From NCBI RefSeq assembly GCF_003290085.1, contig NZ_QMKJ01000002.1, positions 620,001 through 684,000 of the forward strand: a stretch of DNA of 64,000 nt, read 5' to 3'. Shown piece after piece: positions 26,821-36,788 of this stretch. Under the pieces are notes generated by a model. The model saw only the letters and a list, made by a program, of their open reading frames with translations, was not told the origin of the DNA and ran no database searches. This stretch comes from Aliidiomarina sp. B3213. GTDB lineage: Bacteria; Pseudomonadota; Gammaproteobacteria; Enterobacterales; Alteromonadaceae. The translations under genes were made by a program, and so were the position numbers. Position 1 is the first letter of the stretch, and every line of letters starts with the position of its first letter.

Positions 26821-27255
26821 TTAGATGCCTTCGATCATATATTCGATTGCAACCTGAATTTCTTCGTCAGAACAGTTCATACATGTACCACGCGGTGGCA
26901 TTGCATTGAAACCGTTAATTGAGTGCTCTAGCAGTACGTCCATACCTTGGGCAATACGTGGTTCCCAATCAGCTGCGTTGCCCTTCTTCGGTGCACCTAA
27001 TACACCGCTCATGTGGCATGCCGCACACGCTTGGTTGAACACCTGCTCGCCTGAACGCGTACCTTGCGCTTCGTTACCAGCACTCGCAGTCTGCGTTTCT
27101 TCACCTGCTAAACGAACTTTCGCTACAGGTTTAATACGCTCTAAAATGGCTTCGCGACTCATGTCGTCTGTAGCTGCCCAAACACTGCCAGCTACCGCAA
27201 CACCTGCAACAACCGCTAAAATATTTTTCCACTTAATTTGGGTTAACACTTTCAC
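26821..27255 (-). CDS. Cytochrome c5 family monohaem c-type cytochrome
   Basis: A 144-residue exported cytochrome with an N-terminal signal/anchor (ILAVVAGVAVAGSVWA). The single haem-binding motif is CAACH within FNQACAACHMSGVLGAP. The axial Met is probably in FNAMPPRGTC. The extra cysteine pair GTCMNCSDEE, which forms a disulfide in cytochrome c5, is present. The C-terminal helix is AIEYMIEGI. These soluble or membrane-tethered electron carriers feed terminal oxidases or reductases. The start is GTG with AGGAG 6 bases before it; an overlapping ATG reads straight into a stop. Divergent from dinB. Confidence 0.88.
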   Translation of the reverse strand: MKVLTQIKWKNILAVVAGVAVAGSVWAATDDMSREAILERIKPVAKVRLAGEETQTASAGNEAQGTRSGEQVFNQACAACHMSGVLGAPKKGNAADWEPRIAQGMDVLLEHSINGFNAMPPRGTCMNCSDEEIQVAIEYMIEGI

Positions 27256-27513
27256 ATCTCACTCCTGGCTACTCGTACTCAAGCTTCCGAATACATCCGC
27301 TTTGCTAACTTCTTGCACCGATTATACGGTTTTATCTTCGCAAGGTAAATGCGCTGTCGAAAATGTATCCACACTGTATGTAATGTTAATTACGGCAACT
27401 TAAAATAAAACGTTTAGTGCTTTCTCAATTCAAGACGCTCTGTGTTTCAGGTAAAGTGGCAATATAACTTGCCACGAGATATTTTGGGTAAGCCATGAAA
27501 TTAGGAAGCGACC

Positions 27514-28602
27514 TTGCCAGCTGATACAACGCCGGATGCGGTACAACGAAAGATAGCGCTACTAGACTTAGATGCGTTTTTTGCTGCCGTGGAAGTCACT
27601 AAAAACCCTGCACTCAAGAACATTCCCTTTGCTGTTGGTGGAGGTGGTGAACGGGGAGTTGTGGCGACCTGTAATTATGAAGCACGTAAGTATGGTGTGA
27701 GAAGTGCCATGTCGGGCTTTAAAGCTAGGCAATTATGCCCCCACCTCACTTTTGTTAAACCTGACATGGCAAGTTACAAGGAAGTGTCCAAAAAAGTACG
27801 AGCGCTTCTCAGTGAGTATACCGACCTTGTTGAGCCTGCTTCCATCGATGAGTTTTACCTCGATCTTTCTCATTTAAAAAGTCATCAGGGTTCTGCTTCG
27901 TTGGCTATGGAAGATGTGCGTGCCCAATTGCGAACAATGGGAATCAGCGGCTCCGCAGGCATTTCCAATCAAAAGATGGTCGCAAAAATTGCGTCCGACG
28001 AAAACAAGCCAGACGGCCAATTTGTCGTCCCCCCCGAACAAGTATTCTCATTCATTAGCGCATTATCGCTCAGCCGAATTCCCGGTGTAGGCCCAAAAAG
28101 CCAAGAGAGGCTGGCCAATGCTGGATTCCGATTAGGCAAAGACATTCAGCGCGCTAGCGTTGAGCAAGTTCAACAGATACTGGGTGAGAAAAGTGGCTAT
28201 GTACTGCATCAGCGCTGCCAAGGAATCGACCTTCGCGAGGTTTCAGTTTCACGCACGCGTAAACAAATAAGTGTCGAGGACACCTTAGCGAGAGACTTCG
28301 CACAGTTGAAACAAGCCGAGGTGTTTATCGAGAAGTTTCTGTTACCTTCGCTGAAAAAGCGACTTCCTCCGGGCCCTTGGCAAGGAACTAGAATTCGTAC
28401 TCAAACCGTTAAGTTGAAGTTTAACGACTTTCAACAAACAACCGTTTCTCGTAGTGCCAACAAAGTCTCACCTTCCCTGTTTTACCAGCTGCTTGGAGAA
28501 GCTTGGGCTAGAGCAAAAAATAGGAAAGTAAGGTTAATTGGTTTAGGTGTGACATTGCCGGACCCCGACGAGGACCGGCAATTGGAGTTAGACCTAGAAT
28601 AA
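27514..28602 (+). CDS. dinB: DNA polymerase IV (Y-family)
   Basis: A 362-residue translesion polymerase. The catalytic acidic residues are D18 in LLDLDAFFAAVE and D112/E113 in SIDEFYLD. The palm/fingers motif CNYEARKYGVRSAM, the HhH motif IPGVGPKSQERL and the little-finger segment VKLKFNDFQQTT follow E. coli DinB. It ends in a possible clamp-binding tail, RQLELDLE. The start is TTG with AGGAAG 5 bases upstream. A nine-codon ATG reading frame (27495-27524) overlaps the start in another frame. No LexA box is obvious upstream by eye. Confidence 0.9.
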   Translation: MPADTTPDAVQRKIALLDLDAFFAAVEVTKNPALKNIPFAVGGGGERGVVATCNYEARKYGVRSAMSGFKARQLCPHLTFVKPDMASYKEVSKKVRALLSEYTDLVEPASIDEFYLDLSHLKSHQGSASLAMEDVRAQLRTMGISGSAGISNQKMVAKIASDENKPDGQFVVPPEQVFSFISALSLSRIPGVGPKSQERLANAGFRLGKDIQRASVEQVQQILGEKSGYVLHQRCQGIDLREVSVSRTRKQISVEDTLARDFAQLKQAEVFIEKFLLPSLKKRLPPGPWQGTRIRTQTVKLKFNDFQQTTVSRSANKVSPSLFYQLLGEAWARAKNRKVRLIGLGVTLPDPDEDRQLELDLE

Positions 28603-28609
28603 CTTAACG

Positions 28610-30793
28610 CTAAAAGTTCAGCGCAGTAAGTCTGCAAGACGGTGTTTCTGCGTCGCCTTGGTGGCTAAATCCGAGTTCTCGAAGAATAGTGTCGGCGCCC
28701 TCGTAATAACCTAGAATCCATAGTACATATCGAATATCCACATGAATGGTTCGATGATGCTCACGACTGTAATGCCAATCACTAATGGTTGACTCTTCCA
28801 TAAGGTCATAAACCAACCCAATTAGACGCCCTTCCTGATCAAAAGTTGGAGAGCCAGAACTTCCCGGGGTACTGTCGGCAGTACTAATGAAATTGACTGG
28901 TACAGATTCGCGTTCGAAATTAATAAAGCACTCGTTATTATGCCTTCTCATCATCCCGACAAACTGCTCGGGAACATTCGTTTCGTTGTTTTCTTGAATA
29001 TGGTCACGAAAAACATCTAAATAAGTTAGCGCCAGCTTGTATTCATTTGGATCTTTGTTAGGGCTTGGGTTATAACCAAGAACCTGTCCTTCACTCACTC
29101 TTAAAGTTCGGTTCGCATTGGCGGGCACTTGACGCCCGTACGTCCCCTCGAGTTCTAACTGGGCATTCATAAGCATTGGGCGTGCGTATGCCATACGACC
29201 ACGGCGCTCAATTTCACGACTATCCATTTGCAAGCGCGCTCTTGAAGTTTGAGTCGCAAACTGCAACCACGGGTCGTCAGACTGCTGAACTTCGTTCAAA
29301 GACTTACCTAACCACGCTTCCCTAACTTCGTCTTCAAGCAAGCCGGGGGCCGCGTACAACTCTTCAATACGGTTCTGTAAGCTCTCTTCTGTGGTGTTTT
29401 CATCGATACCAAAGAAGTCATTAACAGAAGCAATTTGCTGTGCCTCCGGAAGCTCAAGATAACGGTTCATGAGGTACACCATCAGCCGCTGCTCAAACTC
29501 CGGCCAGAGCCTATGTGCATATTGGTCCAAACGAGCCTGTAGTGCTGGTAAGTCGCGCTGCTGAAAACCGCGACTGCGAATGTCTGCAGGTAAGGTTTGC
29601 TCGTATGCATAACGATGAACAAGTAATGCAGCACCCGGCAAACTCAACCTATTGAGGAAATTCCACCACAAATCTTGCTCTAGCCACGTACGGTCACTCT
29701 GTAGTTGCTCTTGTACCGTCCACCACGCTTCACGAAACATAGGCTCGCGTTCTGGTGCAGATAGCCACTGTAGCAATTGCCCCTGCCTATTCTCGCTTAA
29801 ACGCTGCACGCCAAAGCGCTGGTAATACTCAATTTGAGACTCGATAAAAGTAATGTGGTTACTCAGCTGAAAATAAACTGGCTGGAAACGAATGCGAGCT
29901 CTCTCACTAGTTTCCATTTGCGCTTCCACCATTGCTTCAAAGTCATGCAAATAACTTAGCAAGGCTGGATAGTTTTCTGTGAAGTTCCACTGTACTTCAG
30001 ACGCGGTGCGTAGACGTTGAGTTTGGCCAGGAAAACCTGCCACACGAACGGTGTCAAAGAATGTTAAATGTGAATCACCGACTTCGGCATATTGGGGTGG
30101 CTCTAAGGGAATGTTCTCTTCGGAATAGTCTGCTGCTTTACCTTCGGTGTCGGTGTATACCCGTAGAATTGCAATGTCCGCTGAAAACCTTGGCCATTGC
30201 CAATTCATGTCCTCGCCACCATGCATCGTTAACGACACGGGCGGTACGTAAACTAGGCGAACATCGCGATACTCTCGTTCTTTTATTAACAAATAACTTA
30301 AGCCGTCTTGGTGAGACTGAACTTGGCACTTTATGGTTGCTTCGTTTTCACACTCGGTAATGAGTTGGTTTCGGTTACGTGTTATTTTCAAGAAACGTTC
30401 GCGCGGTGTCATGTCTGCCGTAACACCCACACTCATTGCTTCGGTCACGTCACTTTGCTCGAGGGTAATAGAGGCAAAAAGTCCAGGTGCGGACACTAAC
30501 TCTTGGTCTTGGCTTTGCGCAATAAAACCGGACGCCTTAATTTCCGACTCCACGTCACTACTCACTTCGAGCGTGTCTTCTATACAGTGCGCGTTGGTGA
30601 GCAATAATCCTTGAGAAGAGACCAAGACACCACTGCAGGTGCCAATTTTAACTACCGCTTGAGTAGGTAAATTATTCGAAAGATCTGGCTGCTCACTAGG
30701 AAGCCATAATCCTTCAGACGCTGCCACTTGTTTTGTGAAAGCCACACTGGCCAGTAACAATGAACCCCAGACAAGTGGTAATACATACTTCAT
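28610..30793 (-). CDS. S46 family dipeptidyl-peptidase (DPP7/DPP11-like)
   Basis: A 727-residue exported serine peptidase with a signal peptide (1-25) followed by the mature start SEGLWLPSEQ. The chymotrypsin-like halves carry His69 in LLLTNAHC, an Asp probably in ADIAILRVY, and the nucleophile Ser648 in GSSGSP. A large helical insertion between them caps the active site, as in DPP7 and DPP11. These enzymes remove dipeptides from the N-terminus of oligopeptides in the periplasm and suit a proteolytic lifestyle. The residue taken to set P1 specificity (Gly in DPP7, Arg in DPP11) lies in a segment that here reads LVYDLMEES, with Leu. Confidence 0.88.
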   Translation of the reverse strand: MKYVLPLVWGSLLLASVAFTKQVAASEGLWLPSEQPDLSNNLPTQAVVKIGTCSGVLVSSQGLLLTNAHCIEDTLEVSSDVESEIKASGFIAQSQDQELVSAPGLFASITLEQSDVTEAMSVGVTADMTPRERFLKITRNRNQLITECENEATIKCQVQSHQDGLSYLLIKEREYRDVRLVYVPPVSLTMHGGEDMNWQWPRFSADIAILRVYTDTEGKAADYSEENIPLEPPQYAEVGDSHLTFFDTVRVAGFPGQTQRLRTASEVQWNFTENYPALLSYLHDFEAMVEAQMETSERARIRFQPVYFQLSNHITFIESQIEYYQRFGVQRLSENRQGQLLQWLSAPEREPMFREAWWTVQEQLQSDRTWLEQDLWWNFLNRLSLPGAALLVHRYAYEQTLPADIRSRGFQQRDLPALQARLDQYAHRLWPEFEQRLMVYLMNRYLELPEAQQIASVNDFFGIDENTTEESLQNRIEELYAAPGLLEDEVREAWLGKSLNEVQQSDDPWLQFATQTSRARLQMDSREIERRGRMAYARPMLMNAQLELEGTYGRQVPANANRTLRVSEGQVLGYNPSPNKDPNEYKLALTYLDVFRDHIQENNETNVPEQFVGMMRRHNNECFINFERESVPVNFISTADSTPGSSGSPTFDQEGRLIGLVYDLMEESTISDWHYSREHHRTIHVDIRYVLWILGYYEGADTILRELGFSHQGDAETPSCRLTALNF

Positions 30794-30949
30794 AAATTTG
30801 CCTTTCCGTTTTGGCGCCAGTTAATGTGGTTTTTGACTATGGCGAAATCTTTCCGTCGACTCCAACCAGTTTACTTTGTTTTTACAACTTGGGTACGGAA
30901 CTTATCACGTTACGACGAATCTTTGCACACCTGCCATTGGCGGAATTTT

Positions 30950-30960
30950 CTGCTATAATC
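30950..30960 (+). promoter_or_regulatory. Candidate extended -10 promoter of purEK
   Basis: TGCTATAAT at 30951-30959 is a perfect extended -10 (TGn plus TATAAT). No good -35 lies at 16-18 bp, which extended -10 promoters tolerate. It lies 108 bp before the purE start. The flanking GCGGA and TCCGC can pair around it. No PurR box is evident. Confidence 0.45.
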
Positions 30961-31067
30961 CGCGCCTTTCAAACTTCCATACTACTTTGCCTCTATAATC
31001 GATGTAAGCGCACAGTCGACGTGAAGGCAATGTGGTTAATATTAAGACACAATTGAGGGAGCTAACA

Positions 31068-31559
31068 ATGGCATCCGTTCTAATTCTTATGGGTTCTCAA
31101 TCTGACTGGCCCGTGATGCAACACGCAGCGACCATGTTAAAAGACCTTGGAGTAGACTGGGAAGCTCGCGTTGTGTCTGCACACCGTACGCCCGATCTTC
31201 TGAAGTCGACCATGGAAGAAGCTGAAGCAACCGACGTTAAAGTTGTGATTGCAGGGGCTGGCGGTGCCGCTCATTTACCCGGTATGTTAGCTGCCTACAC
31301 TTGTTTACCTGTTTTTGGCGTACCTGTTCCTTCGAAGCAATTGAAGGGACTAGACAGCCTGCTCTCCATTGTACAAATGCCTAAGGGTGTAGCCGTTGGT
31401 ACTTTAGCGGTAGGGCAAGCCGGCGCAGCAAACGCTGGTCTGCTTGCGGCGCAAGTTTTAGGCACGCAAAACCCAGATATTCAAAGCGCAGTTCGTAAAT
31501 TCCGTGAAGAACAACGCGACAAAGTGATGAGTAACAGTAAGCTGGAACTGGATTCATGA
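31068..31559 (+). CDS. purE: N5-carboxyaminoimidazole ribonucleotide mutase PurE
   Basis: A 163-residue class I PurE from the ATG at 31068, which has GAGGGAG 6 bases upstream; the frame extends back to 31032 without support. It catalyses N5-CAIR to CAIR in purine synthesis. Motifs: [11 protein letters not shown] (substrate loop), VVSAHRTPD (catalytic His), [12 protein letters not shown], and [24 protein letters not shown] across the active site. Its stop overlaps the purK ATG by 4 bp, the usual purEK arrangement. Confidence 0.95.
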   Translation: MASVLILMGSQSDWPVMQHAATMLKDLGVDWEARVVSAHRTPDLLKSTMEEAEATDVKVVIAGAGGAAHLPGMLAAYTCLPVFGVPVPSKQLKGLDSLLSIVQMPKGVAVGTLAVGQAGAANAGLLAAQVLGTQNPDIQSAVRKFREEQRDKVMSNSKLELDS

Positions 31560-32641
31560 AGACCCTAATTCTTGGTAATGGCCAACTTGGCCAAATGCTA
31601 GGACAAGCCGCAGTTCAACTGGGCGACGAAGTATTATTGGTCAACACTAAAACCAACGAGGTTATGCCTGTTGGTGCCCACCAAGCTGTTTCATTAACTT
31701 TGGAACAAGCGGTGGAATGGGCCGACGTTGTTACATGGGAACATGAACAAATATCGCCACAGCATATTGCGTTGGCGAAGCATAAATTCCTAACCGATCC
31801 TAATGCGATTCAACCTTTAACGCACCGCCGCCATGAAAAGCAAATGTGCGACGACCTAAGTATCGCAACTTCTCCATGGAAGTCTTTCAATACAGCTGAG
31901 GAGCTAGCTGATATTTTAGCGTCGTGGGAAACGGGCGCAGTGATTAAAGCAGCAGAAGGTGGTTACGACGGAAAAGGCCAATGGCGCTGGAAGCCAGGAC
32001 AAGACATCGACAGCTTATTGGCAACTGCAGGACAACAACCCGGTATTGTCGAAGCATTTATACCTTTTAATTACGAAGTGTCGATTGTGGGCGCTCGTAC
32101 TCAAAACGGTTCAATTCACTGCTACCCATTGGTACAAAATGTCCACCGAGAAGGTATTCTAAGCCACACCTTTGCTGGGCTTGTAGACATTCCTACTCAT
32201 TTACAACCTACCGCCGAGCAGTGGTTCCAAAAACTCACTGAGCATTTGGGGTATGTAGGAACACTCGCTATCGAATTCTTTGTTGTTGGCGAAGGCGAGA
32301 ACGCAGAGCTTCTGGTGAACGAAATTGCCCCTCGCGTGCACAACAGCGGGCACTGGTCGATGGTAGGCAGTAACTGCTCTCAATTCAGCCTACATATGCG
32401 CTGCATGGCACAACATACGATTCCCGAACTCACTATGGCACCCACCATGATGCTGAATATTATTGGTGCTGAAAAAATTGCCGACAGTCTTTGGGCTATA
32501 CCTACCAGCCAACCGTTTTGGTACGGCAAAGCGCCACGCCCAGGCCGAAAGGTAGGACACGTAAACTTCTCTGTAACTAGCTTGCAGCAAGCGGAAGAGC
32601 TTGTTTCACAGTATTTCGAAACACATCAACTGTTGGCGTAA
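31556..32641 (+). CDS. purK: N5-carboxyaminoimidazole ribonucleotide synthetase PurK
   Basis: A 361-residue ATP-grasp enzyme that converts AIR, bicarbonate and ATP to N5-CAIR for PurE. The N-terminal Rossmann-like start is [12 protein letters not shown]. The ATP-grasp core carries [32 protein letters not shown], and the metal-binding [18 protein letters not shown] overlap with purE. Length is normal for the family. Confidence 0.94.
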   Translation: MKTLILGNGQLGQMLGQAAVQLGDEVLLVNTKTNEVMPVGAHQAVSLTLEQAVEWADVVTWEHEQISPQHIALAKHKFLTDPNAIQPLTHRRHEKQMCDDLSIATSPWKSFNTAEELADILASWETGAVIKAAEGGYDGKGQWRWKPGQDIDSLLATAGQQPGIVEAFIPFNYEVSIVGARTQNGSIHCYPLVQNVHREGILSHTFAGLVDIPTHLQPTAEQWFQKLTEHLGYVGTLAIEFFVVGEGENAELLVNEIAPRVHNSGHWSMVGSNCSQFSLHMRCMAQHTIPELTMAPTMMLNIIGAEKIADSLWAIPTSQPFWYGKAPRPGRKVGHVNFSVTSLQQAEELVSQYFETHQLLA

Positions 32642-32651
32642 AACCTAGACA

Positions 32652-32679
32652 GGGTTATGGTAAAGGAAAACCATAACCC
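32652..32679 (+). other. Stem-loop between purK and glpK
   Basis: GGGTTATGG and CCATAACCC pair perfectly over 9 bp around a 10-base loop. It lies 11 bp after the purK stop and 15 bp before the glpK start. No T-run follows, so it may be a weak terminator or an mRNA element near the glpK start, which has no clear ribosome-binding site. Confidence 0.5.
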
Positions 32680-32693
32680 AAAGTTTACGATTT

Positions 32694-34181
32694 ATGCCGA
32701 AACCTCAAAAACAGCATATTTTAGCGATAGACCAAGGTACAACGTCTAGCCGCGCATTGATTTTCGACGCACAGCTAAATGTAGTTGGCCAAGGCCAACA
32801 TGAATTTCCGCAACACTTTCCGCAAAGTGGCTGGGTAGAGCACGACCCTGAAGATATTTGGCAATCCACTCTAAAGTCATGCGAGGACGCACTTGATAGC
32901 GCAGGCCTGCAGGCAAGCGACATTCTCAGCATTGGCATTACCAATCAACGTGAAACAACCGTAGTTTGGGATCGTGAATCAGGCGAACCTATTTACCGCG
33001 CAATTGTTTGGCAAGACCGCAGAACAGCAGATTTTTGCCAACAACTGAAAAACAAAAACCTTGAAACCCAAATTCAAGAGAAAACAGGGTTATTACTTGA
33101 CCCCTATTTTTCAGGCACAAAAATACGCTGGATTTTAGAGAACGTAGAAGGCGCACGCGAACAAGCCAAACAAGGCAAATTATGTTTTGGCACTATCGAC
33201 ACCTTCTTATTGTGGCGACTGACTCATGGTGAAAGCTTTGCCACCGACGCCAGTAACGCTTCTCGCACCCTGCTCATGAACCTTGAAACCTGCGACTGGG
33301 ACAACGAACTGCTGGATATTTTTGATATCCCGAAAAACTGCTTACCGAAGATTTGTAACACCGCAGACAATTTTGGTGTAACACACTCAAAATTATTGGG
33401 CGCTGAAATTCCTATTTATTCCATGGTTGGCGACCAGCAAGGCGCGCTGATGGGTCAGGCATGCTTACAGCCCGGTGAAGCTAAAAGCACTTATGGCACA
33501 GGTTGCTTTGCATTAGTAAACAGCGGTGACAAACCTCTTGTTTCAAAAAACCGGTTACTTTCAACCGTAGCCTGGCGCATTCAAGGCGAAACCACATACG
33601 CCATAGAAGGAAGTATCTTTATGGCTGGAGCCATTATGCAGTGGCTACGTGACAAGTTAGGCATACTGCAGAAAGCCTCCGACTCAGAACAACTTGCGCA
33701 AAACGTGCCTTGGCAACAGTCAGAAATACTCGTACCGGCATTCACAGGTCTTGGCGCACCCTACTGGGACCCCCATGCTCGTGCGGCCATTTTAGGTATG
33801 ACCCGCGACACAGGGAAAGAGCAAATTGCAGCAGCGGGGTTGCGCAGCGTAGCGTTACAAACACAAGATCTCATGCGCGCTATGACGGAAGACGGTCAAA
33901 CAATTGAGACCCTAAAAGTAGACGGCGGTATGACCGAAAACCAATGGTTCTTGCAAGCCGTTGCCGACATTACTGGAAAAACGGTGAAGCGAGCTGCAAA
34001 CGTAGAAATAAGTATTCGTGGCGCAGCATTTCTAGCAGGTTTTCAAGCCGGCTTGTTTAATGACCTTCAAGACATTTACGGCTTGGTGGAGCATGACCAA
34101 GACTTGGGGCCACACATGAGCACCGAAGAGCGTGAGCGACAATATCAACGTTGGTTGGAAGCAGTGGCTAAAGTTCGCTAG
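32694..34181 (+). CDS. glpK: Glycerol kinase
   Basis: A 495-residue FGGY-family kinase that phosphorylates glycerol to sn-glycerol 3-phosphate. N-terminal ILAIDQGTTSSRALIFD is the ATP-phosphate motif. Also present are TNQRETTVVWDRESGEP, FSGTKIRWILENV, YGTGCFALVNSG, VPAFTGLGAPYWDP, and the C-terminal adenosine motif VDGGMTENQWFLQ. No glpF, glpD or glpR lies nearby; instead it precedes the cdd-deo cluster by 36 bp and may be co-transcribed with it. No obvious Shine-Dalgarno sequence. Confidence 0.95.
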   Translation: MPKPQKQHILAIDQGTTSSRALIFDAQLNVVGQGQHEFPQHFPQSGWVEHDPEDIWQSTLKSCEDALDSAGLQASDILSIGITNQRETTVVWDRESGEPIYRAIVWQDRRTADFCQQLKNKNLETQIQEKTGLLLDPYFSGTKIRWILENVEGAREQAKQGKLCFGTIDTFLLWRLTHGESFATDASNASRTLLMNLETCDWDNELLDIFDIPKNCLPKICNTADNFGVTHSKLLGAEIPIYSMVGDQQGALMGQACLQPGEAKSTYGTGCFALVNSGDKPLVSKNRLLSTVAWRIQGETTYAIEGSIFMAGAIMQWLRDKLGILQKASDSEQLAQNVPWQQSEILVPAFTGLGAPYWDPHARAAILGMTRDTGKEQIAAAGLRSVALQTQDLMRAMTEDGQTIETLKVDGGMTENQWFLQAVADITGKTVKRAANVEISIRGAAFLAGFQAGLFNDLQDIYGLVEHDQDLGPHMSTEERERQYQRWLEAVAKVR

Positions 34182-34217
34182 AATAACTCCCCTTTTGCTG
34201 CTGAAAATTAAACAGCT

Positions 34218-34628
34218 ATGAATGAACCAACACAAAGTGCAGAACAAATGTTTGAGCTTGCCAAGCAAGCCATGGAAAAGTCGTACTCGCCTTACTCAAA
34301 ATTTCCTGTGGGTGCGGCTATTCTGACGAGCTCGGGCCAAACATTTACCGGATGTAACGTAGAAAACGCATCCTATCCCGAGGGAACGTGTGCCGAAGCC
34401 GGTGCTATTGCTGCAATGGTGATGGCAGGAGAAAAGAACATTCAACACATCTACGTTATCGGCAATGGCGAAGCACTGGTTTCTCCTTGCGGCGGATGCC
34501 GTCAGCGCATTCGCGAGTTCGCTAACGCGCAAACACAAGTTCATATTTGCGGGCCTGAAGGTATTCGTAAAAGTCTATTCTTAGAAGACCTCTTACCCCA
34601 CTCATTCGGCCCAGAACACATCGCCTGA
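34218..34628 (+). CDS. cdd: Cytidine deaminase (short tetrameric type)
   Basis: A 136-residue zinc deaminase that converts cytidine and deoxycytidine to uridine and deoxyuridine. The catalytic CAEAGAI (Cys and Glu) and the PCGGCRQ zinc cysteines are intact. FPVGAAILTSSG and GCNVENASYPEGTCAE are family hallmarks. It is the short tetrameric type (Bacillus-like), not the long two-domain E. coli Cdd. It starts a nucleoside-salvage cluster with deoC, deoA and deoB. Confidence 0.93.
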   Translation: MNEPTQSAEQMFELAKQAMEKSYSPYSKFPVGAAILTSSGQTFTGCNVENASYPEGTCAEAGAIAAMVMAGEKNIQHIYVIGNGEALVSPCGGCRQRIREFANAQTQVHICGPEGIRKSLFLEDLLPHSFGPEHIA

Positions 34629-34637
34629 GGAAACATT

Positions 34638-35429
34638 ATGAATTTACCTAGTATAGAGCTTGCGGCTCAGGCTTTCTCGTTTCTTGATCTTACCAGTTTA
34701 ACTGACCAAGAAACCGTTTCAGACATTGAACAACTGGCGGACGACGCAAGTTTACTGTTACCCAGCGGAGAACTTATTCATGTCGCTGCCCTTTGCGTAT
34801 TTCCAAGGTTTATTCCTTACGCAAGAGCGGCACTAGACGCAAGAGAATTGTTCAAGGTAAAAATAGCTACCGTGACCAACTTCCCTCACGGCGGAGACAA
34901 CATCGACATTGCCGTTGCGGAAACTCAAGCCGCTGTTGCCTATGGCGCCGACGAGGTAGACGTTGTTTTTCCTTACCGTGCATTTTTAGCAGGTAACGAA
35001 GTTTTGGCTAAACAGCTCGTGCAGGCATGTAAAGCCGCTTGCGGTACCTATGTGCAACTCAAAGTTATATTAGAAACCGGCGAGCTTGGAAGTGAAGAGA
35101 ACATTGCCCGTGCAAGCAACATAGCACTAGAAGCCGGTGCCGACTTTATCAAAACCTCAACAGGAAAAGTGACTGTAAATGCTACTGCACAAGCGGCAGA
35201 AGTCATGTTGAACGAAATTGCAAAACGCTCACCTTCTCACCACGGGTTCAAGCCAGCAGGAGGAATTCGCACCCTTAGCGACGCGCTTACCTATATGAAC
35301 TTAGTCAGCGAAATTTTATCACCTGACGCACTTACGCCAGCTCGCTTTAGAATAGGCGCAAGCTCGGTTAGAGGTGACTTAGCAGCAGTGCTCACAGGAA
35401 GCGAAAATAAGAATCAAGGAGATTACTAA
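34638..35429 (+). CDS. deoC: Deoxyribose-phosphate aldolase
   Basis: A 263-residue class I aldolase that splits 2-deoxyribose 5-phosphate into glyceraldehyde 3-phosphate and acetaldehyde. The Schiff-base lysine lies in DFIKTSTGK, with the second catalytic Lys in [19 protein letters not shown] and [11 protein letters not shown] are also diagnostic. Similar in length to E. coli DeoC. It lies 9 bp from cdd and 2 bp from deoA. Confidence 0.95.
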   Translation: MNLPSIELAAQAFSFLDLTSLTDQETVSDIEQLADDASLLLPSGELIHVAALCVFPRFIPYARAALDARELFKVKIATVTNFPHGGDNIDIAVAETQAAVAYGADEVDVVFPYRAFLAGNEVLAKQLVQACKAACGTYVQLKVILETGELGSEENIARASNIALEAGADFIKTSTGKVTVNATAQAAEVMLNEIAKRSPSHHGFKPAGGIRTLSDALTYMNLVSEILSPDALTPARFRIGASSVRGDLAAVLTGSENKNQGDY

Positions 35430-35431
35430 TC

Positions 35432-36748
35432 ATGTTACCGCAAGAAATTATCCGTGCTAAACGCGACGGCAAAGCACTTTCAGAACAACAAATAGCCTAC
35501 TTTGTAAAAGGCATTACAAGCGGCGCAGTTACCGAAGGTCAAATTGCTGCTTTTGCCATGGCCGTGTACTTCAAGGGTATGACCATGCCAGAAAGAGTGG
35601 CATTAACAGAGCAAATGATGCATTCCGGCCAAGTACTCGACTGGAGCTCAATGAACCTCAACGGTCCAGTAGTCGACAAGCACTCCACGGGCGGCGTAAG
35701 CGACTCGGTAAGCCTTATGTTAGGGCCGATTATTGCTGCGTGTGGTGGATATGTACCTATGATTGCCGGACGCGGATTAGGACACACCGGCGGAACTGTT
35801 GATAAGTTTGAAAGTATTCCAGGTTACAACACTGCCCCCAATGAAGCCGAGCTGAAACGCATCGTGAAACAAGTCGGCGTAGCCATTATTGGCCAAACGG
35901 GAGAGATTGCACCTGCGGACAAGCGCTTTTATAGCATTCGAGACGTGACCTCCACCGTTGACTCTATTCCACTCATTACTGCATCGATTCTGTCGAAGAA
36001 GCTAGCAGCGGGACTTGACGCACTAGCCATGGACGTTAAAACCGGAAGCGGTGCGTTTATGGTTCAAGAAGAGGACGCAACTGAGCTAGCGCAAAGTATT
36101 GTGCAGGTTGCCAACCGAGCTGGAGTAGCCACGTCTGCAACAATTACCGACATGAACGAACCGTTAGGGTCTACAGCCGGTAACGCGGTAGAAATTCGGG
36201 AAGCTATCGAGTATTTAACAGGCCATTATCGCCATCCACGTTTACATGAAGTTACGGTTACGCTCGCCGCACAAATGTTAGTACTCACCAACTTGGCATC
36301 AAGCGAGCAAGAGGCATTAGAAAAGGTAAGCACTGTACTAGAAACTGGCGCCGCCGCAGAGAAATTTAGTGAAATGGTGGCAGCTTTAGGCGGCCCAAGT
36401 GACCTTATCGAGAACAAATCGAAGCATTTACCATTGTCTGCCGTAAGCATGGACATATTCGCACCGCAAGACGGCTACATCCATGCTATCGACACCCGTG
36501 AAGTTGGCTTGGCTGTGGTGAGTTTAGGTGGTGGACGTACCGACCCAAGCCAAACCATAGACCATAGTGTTGGCTTAACCGACTTTGCCCGAATAGGCCA
36601 GAAAGTAGATACAAAAACACCGATTGCTAGGGTTTTTGCTAAAACGGAAGAAGACGCTAAAGCCGCTATTCAATCAGTGCAATCGGCATATTCAATTAAC
36701 GAAGCGAATGTAGAAGCGCCACCAGTGGTGTATTCTCTAATCAAGTAG
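35432..36748 (+). CDS. deoA: Thymidine phosphorylase
   Basis: A 438-residue enzyme that cleaves thymidine and deoxyuridine with phosphate to deoxyribose 1-phosphate and base. [26 protein letters not shown] is the phosphate/nucleoside-binding signature (seen around residues 85-110). [23 protein letters not shown] and [10 protein letters not shown] are intact. Length equals that of E. coli DeoA (440). AAGGAG precedes the ATG. Confidence 0.95.
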   Translation: MLPQEIIRAKRDGKALSEQQIAYFVKGITSGAVTEGQIAAFAMAVYFKGMTMPERVALTEQMMHSGQVLDWSSMNLNGPVVDKHSTGGVSDSVSLMLGPIIAACGGYVPMIAGRGLGHTGGTVDKFESIPGYNTAPNEAELKRIVKQVGVAIIGQTGEIAPADKRFYSIRDVTSTVDSIPLITASILSKKLAAGLDALAMDVKTGSGAFMVQEEDATELAQSIVQVANRAGVATSATITDMNEPLGSTAGNAVEIREAIEYLTGHYRHPRLHEVTVTLAAQMLVLTNLASSEQEALEKVSTVLETGAAAEKFSEMVAALGGPSDLIENKSKHLPLSAVSMDIFAPQDGYIHAIDTREVGLAVVSLGGGRTDPSQTIDHSVGLTDFARIGQKVDTKTPIARVFAKTEEDAKAAIQSVQSAYSINEANVEAPPVVYSLIK

Positions 36749-36788
36749 TTCTTGAAGGTTTTGTTTAAACTTTAGTGAGGCAAAGAAC

